Source: Microbacterium sp. (GTDB lineage Bacteria > Actinomycetota > Actinomycetes > Actinomycetales > Microbacteriaceae). From it: a stretch of DNA of 7,555 nt. Shown here piece by piece: positions 1 to 5,545 of this stretch (position 1 is its first letter; each line of letters begins with the position of its first letter). The DNA is taken from assembly GCA_031286555.1 (NCBI GenBank), contig JAITUD010000393.1, forward strand, positions 1 through 7,555, given 5' to 3'. Under the pieces are notes generated by a model, which was given only the letters and a program-made list of their open reading frames with translations, was not told the DNA's origin and searched no databases. The position numbers and the translations under genes are program-made.

Positions 1-778
1 CCACGGCCTCGGGGCGCGTGATGTCGAGCGCGTGGTCGGTGCCGATGATCCCGGCCTCGGCCGGGTCCTCGGGGTCGGTCCCCGGCGGGAGCCGCAGATC
101 GGGATGCTGCGCGAGCACCTGCCTCAGGTGACCGGGCATGTCCAGCGACGGCACGACGTCGATGTGCAGGTCGCGGGCGATCTCGACGATCCGCGCGGCC
201 TCGGCCCGGGTGATGTGCTCGGCGGAGACCACCTCGGGGAACGCGGCCGATTCCAGCCGGAACCCCTCGTTCTCGGAGAAGTGCCACTGGAAGACGTTCA
301 CGCCGACATCGGCTGCGTCCTGCAGCATCCGGATGATCCACTCCGCCGGATAGAACTTGCGAGCCGCGTCGAGATGGATGCCGCGCTCGGCGACCGCCGG
401 CGCACCGGCGACCTCACCGCGCGGGACGGCGCCCTGCGCGCGCAGGTTGTGCAGCAGCTGGCGGGTCGCGCGGAACGCGCCCTCCGGCGTCGCCGTGCGG
501 ATCTCGACGTCGTCGCCGACCGAGATCTCAAAGGCCTCGCCGGGGGCGGGCGCTCCCCCCGGAGCGCCCGCCGCGCCCGGCGAGGAGTCTTCGGCCCTGC
601 GGAGCACGATGCGGGCATCCGCGCCTTCCGGGATGCCGAGGGCGGCGAGCTCATCCTGGAGCCGCTCGGCCTCGCGGGCGAACTCGGGGACCTGGACGAC
701 GACCTGTGCCGACGAGGGACGCCAGGTGCCGCCCGTCAGACCGATCCGCGCGGGCTGCGGCAGGGCGGACCAGATCAT
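1..778 (-). CDS. GH20 beta-N-acetylhexosaminidase-like glycoside hydrolase (3' part missing)
   Basis: An open frame reads from ATG at 778 to the left edge, giving 259 codons without a stop. Residues 1-120 look like the small alpha/beta GH20b-type domain, ending in a G-A-F-R-A-T-R-Q-L-L-H-N-L helix. The GH20 barrel then begins with RGIHLDAARKFYP (132-144), the family's R-G-x-x-L-D-x-x-R sugar-binding signature. It continues with NVFQWHFSENEGFR (161-174) and PSLDMPGH (210-217). The family removes terminal beta-GlcNAc or beta-GalNAc by substrate-assisted catalysis; the catalytic D-E pair should lie beyond the window. Ser211 sits where many members have Glu (P-E-I-D). No signal peptide is visible, so a cytoplasmic enzyme acting on imported sugar is likely. 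The start overlaps the permease stop (ATGA). A weak AAGGG abuts the ATG directly, so coupled translation is probable. Residues 65-80 are a Gly/Ala/Pro-rich loop. GH20 is fairly certain; exact specificity is not. Confidence 0.86.
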   Translation of the reverse strand, partial: MIWSALPQPARIGLTGGTWRPSSAQVVVQVPEFAREAERLQDELAALGIPEGADARIVLRRAEDSSPGAAGAPGGAPAPGEAFEISVGDDVEIRTATPEGAFRATRQLLHNLRAQGAVPRGEVAGAPAVAERGIHLDAARKFYPAEWIIRMLQDAADVGVNVFQWHFSENEGFRLESAAFPEVVSAEHITRAEAARIVEIARDLHIDVVPSLDMPGHLRQVLAQHPDLRLPPGTDPEDPAEAGIIGTDHALDITRPEAV

Positions 779-1743
779 CCCTTGACGCTGCCCTCTTCGA
801 CGCCCTTGAAGAACTGCTTCTGCAGCACCGCGAACAGGACGATGATCGGCACCAGGGCGATCATCGTGCCCGCGGCGATGACGCGCGGGTTGGCCCCGAA
901 GTTCGAGTTCAGGTAGTCCATACCGACCGTCAGCGTGTAGTTCGCGGGATCGGACAGCACCACCAGCGGCCAGAGGAAGTCATCCCACGCGCCGATGAAC
1001 GCGAACAGGGCGACCACCGAGACCATGCCGCGGATGTTCGGCCACACGATGTGGCGCAGGCGCTGCAGAGTGTTGGCGCCGTCGATCGTCGCGGCGTCCA
1101 GCGTGTCGGCGGGGATCATGCGGCAGGCGGCGGCCATCAGCAGCACGTTGATCGCCGCGATCGCACCGGGCAGGAACACGCCCCACAGGGTGTTCGCCAG
1201 GCCGAGCGACTTCACGGTGAGGTACTGGCTGGTCAGCGTGACCTCACCGGGCAGCAGCAGCGTGGAGAAGAAGATCGCCATCACGATGCCCTTGCCGCGG
1301 AACTTCAGGCATCCCAGGGCGTACCCGCCGAGGGTGGCGAAGACGACGTTCGTGAGGACGGTGCCGACGCCGACCAGCAGCGAGTTTCGCGCGTAGTCGA
1401 GCACGGGGATGGTGCGGAACACCGCCGCGTAGTGGTCCCAGGTGGCGGCATCCGGGATGAGCGAGGGCGGGAACGCGTAGATGTCCTCGGTGTTGCCCTT
1501 GAACGACGTGGACAGCTGCCACACGAACGGGTACACCATGACGAGGAGGATGGCGACCAGCAGGACGTACTTGCCGATCAGACCGCCGAGCGACGGCTTG
1601 AGGATGTCGGCCGAGCCCTTCGTGCGGTAGGCCTTCTCCTTCACACGCGGCTCGCGCGGATCGCGCGGTCTGCGCCGCCTCTCGATCGTCGCCTCGGTCT
1701 GCTCGACCAGGGCCGTCGTCTCGCGGGAACCCATCAGGCTCAT
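775..1743 (-). CDS. Carbohydrate ABC transporter permease, MalG type
   Basis: This 322-residue inner-membrane subunit of a CUT1-type sugar importer pairs with the MalF-type protein encoded just upstream. About six hydrophobic segments are visible, near residues 57-79, 117-142, 153-175, 187-208, 240-262 and 290-309. The cytoplasmic EAA loop that docks the ATPase is at 211-239 (DAATIDGA, then W-P at 234-235). The C-terminus GSVKG resembles the usual G-A-V-K-G ending of MalG-like proteins. The start ATG overlaps the upstream permease stop as ATGA and is preceded by a strong AGGAGG at 1751-1756, seven bases away. Met4 is a less well spaced alternative. The first ~50 residues form an unusually long, Arg-rich (ERRRRPRDPREPR) cytoplasmic tail before the first membrane segment. 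No ATPase gene is adjacent. Family is certain; the sugar is unknown. Confidence 0.95.
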   Translation of the reverse strand: MSLMGSRETTALVEQTEATIERRRRPRDPREPRVKEKAYRTKGSADILKPSLGGLIGKYVLLVAILLVMVYPFVWQLSTSFKGNTEDIYAFPPSLIPDAATWDHYAAVFRTIPVLDYARNSLLVGVGTVLTNVVFATLGGYALGCLKFRGKGIVMAIFFSTLLLPGEVTLTSQYLTVKSLGLANTLWGVFLPGAIAAINVLLMAAACRMIPADTLDAATIDGANTLQRLRHIVWPNIRGMVSVVALFAFIGAWDDFLWPLVVLSDPANYTLTVGMDYLNSNFGANPRVIAAGTMIALVPIIVLFAVLQKQFFKGVEEGSVKG

Positions 1744-2687
1744 GCCGACACCTCCTCGGCGCGCTTGGCGGCGCGGGCGGCGCGACGGATGCGCCGGTTC
1801 ACCGCCATCTCCTTGAGCACATCGCCGTTGTTCGCGATGCCGACGACGAGCAGCGGCACCAGGGTGAGCAGGAACAGCACGATCGAGATCGCCGACGCGT
1901 AGCCGATCTGCCCGTTCAGCCCCTTGCCCATGGACTGGATGAGCATCACCATGCTCATGGACTGGCCGCCGGGGCCGCCGGATCCGTGCGAGAGCACGTA
2001 GAGCTCAGTGAACACACGCACCGCGGCGACGCAGATCAGCACCGAGACCAGCATCATCGGACCGCGGACGCCGGGACCGGTGACCGACCAGAACCGGCGC
2101 CAGGCGCCTGCGCCGTCCATCGCCGCCGCTTCGTGCAGCTCGCGCCCCACGTTTCCGAGCGCCGCGAGGTACACGACCATGTAGTAGCCGAGACCCTTCC
2201 AGACCGTCAGGCCGATGGCGCAGAAGATCAGCAGCCAGCGGTCGGAGAGGAACTCGATCGGCCGATCCGCCAGGCCGAAGAACTTCAGTGCCGAGTTGAT
2301 CGTTCCGGTGCTGTCGAACAGGAACTGCCAGACGATCGCGACGACCACGGCCGAGGCGATCACGGGGAAGTAGAACGTCGTGCGGAAGAACCCGATCGCC
2401 GGGATCTTCCGGTGCACGAGCAGGGCCAGCAGCAGCGGGATGAAGGTCAGCAGGGGCACGCACACGACGACGTAGACGAGCGAGGTCGTCAGCGCGTAGC
2501 CGAAGCGCTCATCGGTGCCGATCTTGGCGAAGTTCTCCAGTCCCACGAACTGGACGGGGCGGAGAGGGCGAGCATCGGTGAACGCGAGGAACACCGTGTT
2601 CAGGAACGGCCACAGTGCGAACACCAGGACCCAGATCACGCCGGGCAGTACCAGCAGGTACGGCGTGTACCAGCGCTGTCTTCTCAT
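1740..2687 (-). CDS. Carbohydrate ABC transporter permease, MalF type
   Basis: This is the other membrane subunit of the CUT1-type importer, 315 residues from the chosen start. The first membrane segment begins almost at once (YTPYLLVLPGVIWVLVFALW). Further hydrophobic stretches lie near residues 68-92, 105-125, 152-177, 210-230 and 263-285. The EAA loop is E186-A-A-M-D-G-A-G-A-W-R-R-F-W, followed by the expected P-x-x-R-G about ten residues on. The frame can open at GTG 2696, but GGAGAGG (2697-2703) would then touch the start codon. ATG 2687 has the same site at a normal distance of about nine bases, so it is preferred. The C-terminal tail is Arg/Ala-rich (RRIRRAARAAKRAEE). The gene begins 29 bases after the binding-protein stop and its own stop overlaps the MalG-type start. 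Family is certain, substrate not. Confidence 0.95.
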   Translation of the reverse strand: MRRQRWYTPYLLVLPGVIWVLVFALWPFLNTVFLAFTDARPLRPVQFVGLENFAKIGTDERFGYALTTSLVYVVVCVPLLTFIPLLLALLVHRKIPAIGFFRTTFYFPVIASAVVVAIVWQFLFDSTGTINSALKFFGLADRPIEFLSDRWLLIFCAIGLTVWKGLGYYMVVYLAALGNVGRELHEAAAMDGAGAWRRFWSVTGPGVRGPMMLVSVLICVAAVRVFTELYVLSHGSGGPGGQSMSMVMLIQSMGKGLNGQIGYASAISIVLFLLTLVPLLVVGIANNGDVLKEMAVNRRIRRAARAAKRAEEVSA

Positions 2688-2696
2688 TCCGCTCAC

Positions 2697-2703
2697 CCTC
2701 TCC
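2697..2703 (-). promoter_or_regulatory. Ribosome binding site deciding the MalF-type start
   Basis: GGAGAGG on the minus strand directly abuts the upstream in-frame GTG (2696-2694) but lies nine bases before ATG 2687-2685. This spacing favours the ATG as the real start. Confidence 0.6.
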
Positions 2704-2716
2704 GCGTCACACCGTG

Positions 2717-4006
2717 TTACTTGGTGACGTTCTGGTTGGCGTAGTCCTGGCCCTTGGTCAGGGCCTCCTTCGCCGTGATGTCACCGCGGACCGCCAGGGC
2801 GATCTGCTGCTTCGCGTAGGTGTTCATGTCCTCCGTGAAGCCGGGAGCACCGGGGGTGCGGGCGCTGTCCATCTGCTCGGCGGCGAACTTGGTCGCCTGC
2901 TCCTGCTCGGGGTTCTGCGCGGTCTCGGCGAACTTCGACGGGTCGGCGTTCGCCTCCTTGGTGCCGGGGAAGAAGCCGGCGGCCAGCTTGACGAACTCGA
3001 TCTGGTTCGGCGTGTTGGTCACGAACTCGGCGAAGGCCAGCGCGGTCGCGGCGTTCTTCGAGCCGGATGCCACGCTGATGCCCTGCAGGAACAGCGGAGC
3101 GTCGCCGAAGCCGCCGCTCACCTTGACCTTGGGCAGCAGGGTCGGGGCGTTGACCGCCACGTCCTTGTCGATGTAGTTCGGGCCGGCGGTGGTCCACGCC
3201 ACGGTGCCCTTGTTGAAGCTGTTGATGTTCGCGTTGGCCGTACCGGCGCCCTGAAGCGCTTCAGGGCTCACGCCGCCCGCCTTGTAGAGCTTGGCGTAGC
3301 GGTCGATGATCTTCTCGGCCTCGGGGGTGTCGAAGACGAACTTGCCGTCCTTCTGGAACGGGTAATCCCCGCCCATGTCGGAGACCATCCACTGCAGCGC
3401 CTTGACGTCGGGGATGTCCGACATCATCTGCACGCCCTTGGCGGCGAGCTTGTCGGCGTCGTCGAGGGTCGCCTCGAAGTCGGCGGGAGGAGCCGTGATG
3501 CCGGCCTTGCCGAGCAGCTCCGTGTTCCAGTAGTTCAGGTTGGTGCCGAGGTACCAGGGGAAGCCGTAGGTCCCGTCGAGGCCGTCGTAGGTGTAGCCCG
3601 CGAGACCGCCGTCGACGTAGTCGCCGATGACCTTGGAGTCCTTCTTCAGGTCGACCAGCTGGCCGGCCTTGGCGAGCTCCGCCGCGTACTCCGGCGGCAG
3701 GTTGACGACGTCGGGCAACTCGCCGGACTCGGCCTGCTGCAGGATCTTGTCCTCGTAGCCGTCGGCGGGCTGGTCGATCCAGTTGACCTTCACGCCCTTG
3801 TGCTCCTTCTCGAACGCCGCGATGACGTCGTTGAAGTAGGGGGTGAACTTGTCGTTCTTCAGCGACCACGTCTGGAACGTGATGTTCCCCGTGATCTCGC
3901 CGTCCGACGAGCCGCCGCTCTGCGGGGCGCCGCCGCCGGTGCAACCGGCGAGGACGACAGCGACCGACGCCGCGACACCCGCGGCGAGAATCGATCGGAT
4001 CTTCAT
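2717..4006 (-). CDS. ABC transporter sugar-binding lipoprotein
   Basis: This 429-residue family 1 extracellular solute-binding protein is the receptor that captures the oligosaccharide and hands it to the two permeases. The N-terminus is a lipoprotein signal: MKIRSIL, a hydrophobic Ala/Val stretch, and lipobox L-A-G-C with Cys22 as the lipidation site. A Gly/Ser-rich linker (GGGAPQSGGSSDGE) follows. The mature part starts with GNITFQTWSL and contains the typical FEKEHKGVKVNWI and ESGELPDVVNLPPEYAAELAKAGQL segments of sugar-binding proteins. The frame is open further upstream, to 4057, and also has ATG at 4012. Only ATG 4006 has a proper Shine-Dalgarno (AAGGAG, seven bases away) and begins the signal peptide cleanly. 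It is first in the leftward operon, behind a 5' leader with a hairpin. The bound sugar cannot be inferred from sequence alone. Confidence 0.95.
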   Translation of the reverse strand: MKIRSILAAGVAASVAVVLAGCTGGGAPQSGGSSDGEITGNITFQTWSLKNDKFTPYFNDVIAAFEKEHKGVKVNWIDQPADGYEDKILQQAESGELPDVVNLPPEYAAELAKAGQLVDLKKDSKVIGDYVDGGLAGYTYDGLDGTYGFPWYLGTNLNYWNTELLGKAGITAPPADFEATLDDADKLAAKGVQMMSDIPDVKALQWMVSDMGGDYPFQKDGKFVFDTPEAEKIIDRYAKLYKAGGVSPEALQGAGTANANINSFNKGTVAWTTAGPNYIDKDVAVNAPTLLPKVKVSGGFGDAPLFLQGISVASGSKNAATALAFAEFVTNTPNQIEFVKLAAGFFPGTKEANADPSKFAETAQNPEQEQATKFAAEQMDSARTPGAPGFTEDMNTYAKQQIALAVRGDITAKEALTKGQDYANQNVTK

Positions 4007-4013
4007 GGGCATT

Positions 4014-4019
4014 CTCCTT
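4014..4019 (-). promoter_or_regulatory. Ribosome binding site deciding the binding-protein start
   Basis: AAGGAG on the minus strand is seven bases before ATG 4006 but only one base before the alternative ATG 4012. The downstream ATG, which opens the lipoprotein signal peptide, is therefore preferred. Confidence 0.75.
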
Positions 4020-4035
4020 CGAAGTGGCCGAGGAC

Positions 4036-4054
4036 CCGCAGCCCTGAGCTGCGG
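4036..4054 (-). other. Hairpin in the leader of the transporter mRNA
   Basis: CCGCAGC (4036-4042) and GCTGCGG (4048-4054) are perfect 7-base complementary arms around a 5-base loop. The stem lies about 30 bases upstream of the binding-protein start, inside the predicted 5' untranslated leader, and leaves the Shine-Dalgarno free. No T-run follows, so it is not an obvious terminator. Its role, such as 5' end protection or tuning, is a guess. Confidence 0.5.
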
Positions 4055-4063
4055 CATCCTTTA

Positions 4064-4079
4064 ACTAAAACGATATAGT
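4064..4079. promoter_or_regulatory. Candidate LacI-type operator
   Basis: ACTAAAACGATATAGT is a 16-base imperfect palindrome with a central CG. Six of its eight mirrored pairs match, including all of ACTA/TAGT and the central C/G. Even-length palindromes with a central CG are the usual LacI-family format, and sugar ABC operons in actinobacteria are often controlled by such repressors. It is AT-rich in a GC-rich setting and lies between the divergent operons, overlapping the predicted leftward -10 box. No regulator gene is in the window, so the family assignment is inferred; GntR-type binding is also possible. Confidence 0.45.
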
Positions 4080-4103
4080 ACGGTAAGTATCGCATACCGT
4101 CTA
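4075..4103 (-). promoter_or_regulatory. Candidate leftward promoter for the transporter/GH20 operon
   Basis: On the minus strand TAGACG (4103-4098) and TACTAT (4080-4075) are separated by 17 bases. Each matches four of six positions of the sigma-70 type -35 and -10 consensus. A transcript would start near 4068 and carry a leader of about 60 bases before the binding-protein start. The -10 overlaps the candidate operator at 4064-4079, as expected for repression. It is weak by consensus alone; position supports it. Confidence 0.35.
4080..4100. promoter_or_regulatory. Second inverted repeat in the divergent control region
   Basis: ACGGTA (4080-4085) and TACCGT (4095-4100) are perfect 6-base arms around a 9-base spacer. 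The repeat abuts the CG-centred palindrome on its right and lies just upstream of the sulfatase Shine-Dalgarno. It could be a separate protein-binding site, or half-sites spaced about two helical turns apart. Chance cannot be excluded for arms this short. Confidence 0.35.
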
Positions 4104-4117
4104 CTGAGGGGACAACG

Positions 4118-5545
4118 ATGACCGTGCACCGCCGCCCGAACTTCGTCTTCGTGCTCACCGACGACCACGCGCCCAACGCGATCGGCGCCTACGGCTCCGT
4201 GGTGAACACCACCCCCGGCATCGACGCGATCGCCGAGGCCGGCGTGAGGTTCGACCGCGCGCTCGTCGAGAACTCGCTGTGCACGCCCAGCCGTGCCGCG
4301 ATCCTCACCGGCACCTACAGCCACACCAGCGACGTGACCACGCTCGCCACGCACCTGACGAACGACCACGAGACCTTCATCACCGCACTGCAGGCCGCCG
4401 GCTACCGCACCGCGATGTTCGGCAAGTGGCATCTCGGCCACGGCGAGGGCTACGACCCCGTGGGCTTCGACCACTGGGAGGTGCTGCCCGACCAGGGCGA
4501 GTACTTCGACCCCGAGCTGATCAGCCCCGAAGGACGCGTGCGGCACGAGGGCTACGTCACCGACATCCTCACCGAGCACGCCCTGGCATGGATGGCCGAG
4601 CAGGGCGACGAGCCCTACTGCGTGCTGGTCTGGCACAAGGCGCCGCACCGGTCGTGGCAGTACCACCCCCGGCATGCGGATCTCTTCAGTGATCCGATCC
4701 CGCTGCCGCAGACCTTCCACGACGACTACGCCGGACGCGGCACGCCCGCGCACAGCGCCACCATGCGCATCGCCGACCACCTCTACGACATCGACCTCAA
4801 GCAGGACCCGCCCACCGAGCTCGCCTACGAGGAGCGCGCGGTGTGGAAGTACCAGCGCTACATGCAGGACTACCTGCGCTGCGTCGCCGCAGTCGACGAG
4901 AGCGTGCAGGCGCTGACCTCGTTCGTCGCCGAGAGCGGCCACGCCGACGACACCGTCACGATCTACGCGTCGGACCAGGGCTTCTACCTCGGCGAGCACG
5001 GCTGGTTCGACAAGCGCTTCATGTACGAGGAGTCGCTGCGGATGCCGCTGGTGCTGAGCTATCCGGCCCGCGTGGCCGCCGGCCGGGCATCCGAGAATCT
5101 CGTCTCGAACGTCGACATCGCGCAGACGATCCTCGACTTCGCCGGTGTCGAGGCGCCGAGCGTGATGCAGGGCGCGAGCCTCGCGCCGATGCTCACCGGA
5201 GAAGACCCGGAGCCGGTGCGCGACGCTCACTACTATCGGTTCTACGAGCACGACGACCACATGCACCACGTCTGGGCGCACTACGGGATCCGCACCGATC
5301 GCTACAAGCTCATCTACTTCTACGCCGACGGGATGGACCTGCCGAACACCGGCGATCTCACCTTCCCGCCCGAGTGGGAGCTGTTCGACCTCGAGAGGGA
5401 TCCTCACGAGCTGAACAGCGTCCACCTCGACCCCGCCTACGCGGACGTCCGCCGTGAACTGACTCTGAAGCTGTGGGATCTGCAGCTCGAGCTCGGCGAC
5501 ACCCCGCACCCCCGCCAGCCCGTTCCGGAAGGACGCACCCGATGA
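4118..5545 (+). CDS. Cys-type sulfatase, cytoplasmic, resembling GlcNAc-6-sulfatase-like S1 enzymes
   Basis: A 475-residue S1 (arylsulfatase-like) enzyme that hydrolyses sulfate esters. Metal ligands Asp15-Asp16 appear in FVLTDDH. The C55-T-P-S-R motif places Cys55 for conversion to formylglycine. FGKWHLGHG supplies Lys103 and His105, and WHKAPH supplies Lys174 and His177. SDQGFYLGEHGWFDKRF supplies Asp286, Gln287 and Lys299. All expected active-site residues are present and the length is normal for the family. The extended SDQGFYLGEHGWFDKR block is reminiscent of N-acetylglucosamine-6-sulfatase and sulfoglucosamine sulfatase relatives; this subfamily guess is tentative. The start ATG follows GAGGGG (4106-4111) at six bases. 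No signal peptide is visible, so it should act inside the cell and needs a cytoplasmic formylglycine-generating enzyme, which is not in this window. It heads the rightward operon; its stop overlaps the next start as ATGA. Confidence 0.93.
   Translation: MTVHRRPNFVFVLTDDHAPNAIGAYGSVVNTTPGIDAIAEAGVRFDRALVENSLCTPSRAAILTGTYSHTSDVTTLATHLTNDHETFITALQAAGYRTAMFGKWHLGHGEGYDPVGFDHWEVLPDQGEYFDPELISPEGRVRHEGYVTDILTEHALAWMAEQGDEPYCVLVWHKAPHRSWQYHPRHADLFSDPIPLPQTFHDDYAGRGTPAHSATMRIADHLYDIDLKQDPPTELAYEERAVWKYQRYMQDYLRCVAAVDESVQALTSFVAESGHADDTVTIYASDQGFYLGEHGWFDKRFMYEESLRMPLVLSYPARVAAGRASENLVSNVDIAQTILDFAGVEAPSVMQGASLAPMLTGEDPEPVRDAHYYRFYEHDDHMHHVWAHYGIRTDRYKLIYFYADGMDLPNTGDLTFPPEWELFDLERDPHELNSVHLDPAYADVRRELTLKLWDLQLELGDTPHPRQPVPEGRTR

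Noticed and set aside
545..572. Stem-loop as a possible intrinsic terminator
   Set aside because: It lies inside an intact coding frame and has no T-run on either strand.
32..916. Plus-strand open frame of 294 codons at the left edge
   Set aside because: It is antisense to the GH20 frame, whose signature motifs read on the minus strand; the plus product has no recognisable features.
706..1902. Plus-strand open frame of 398 codons across the MalG-type gene
   Set aside because: The product is Arg/Asp/Gln/His-rich without domains, and the opposite strand encodes a clear permease with membrane segments and an EAA loop.
4007..4057. Upstream extension of the binding-protein frame
   Set aside because: It would place an Arg/Pro-rich stretch before the signal peptide and run through the leader hairpin. 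ATG 4006 has the correctly spaced AAGGAG.
2615..4078. Plus-strand open frame of 487 codons opposite the binding-protein gene
   Set aside because: Leu/Val/Gly/Arg-rich composition with no motif; an antisense shadow of the lipoprotein gene.
4061..4089. Rightward promoter TTAACT / TAAGTA with 17-base spacing
   Set aside because: The -35 is acceptable but TAAGTA is a poor -10. A rightward promoter must exist near here, but I could not place it with confidence.
4061..5509. Open frame of 482 codons on the minus strand opposite the first sulfatase
   Set aside because: It is slightly longer than the sulfatase frame, but its product is low-complexity Val/Arg/Gly/Glu-rich with no recognisable motif. 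It is a mirror of the G/C third-position bias; the plus-strand frame has every sulfatase active-site motif.
5473..5541. Upstream extension of the GH5-like frame
   Set aside because: It would overlap the sulfatase gene by about 70 bases and add an Ala/Arg/Pro-rich tail. ATG 5542 has a Shine-Dalgarno and the usual ATGA overlap.
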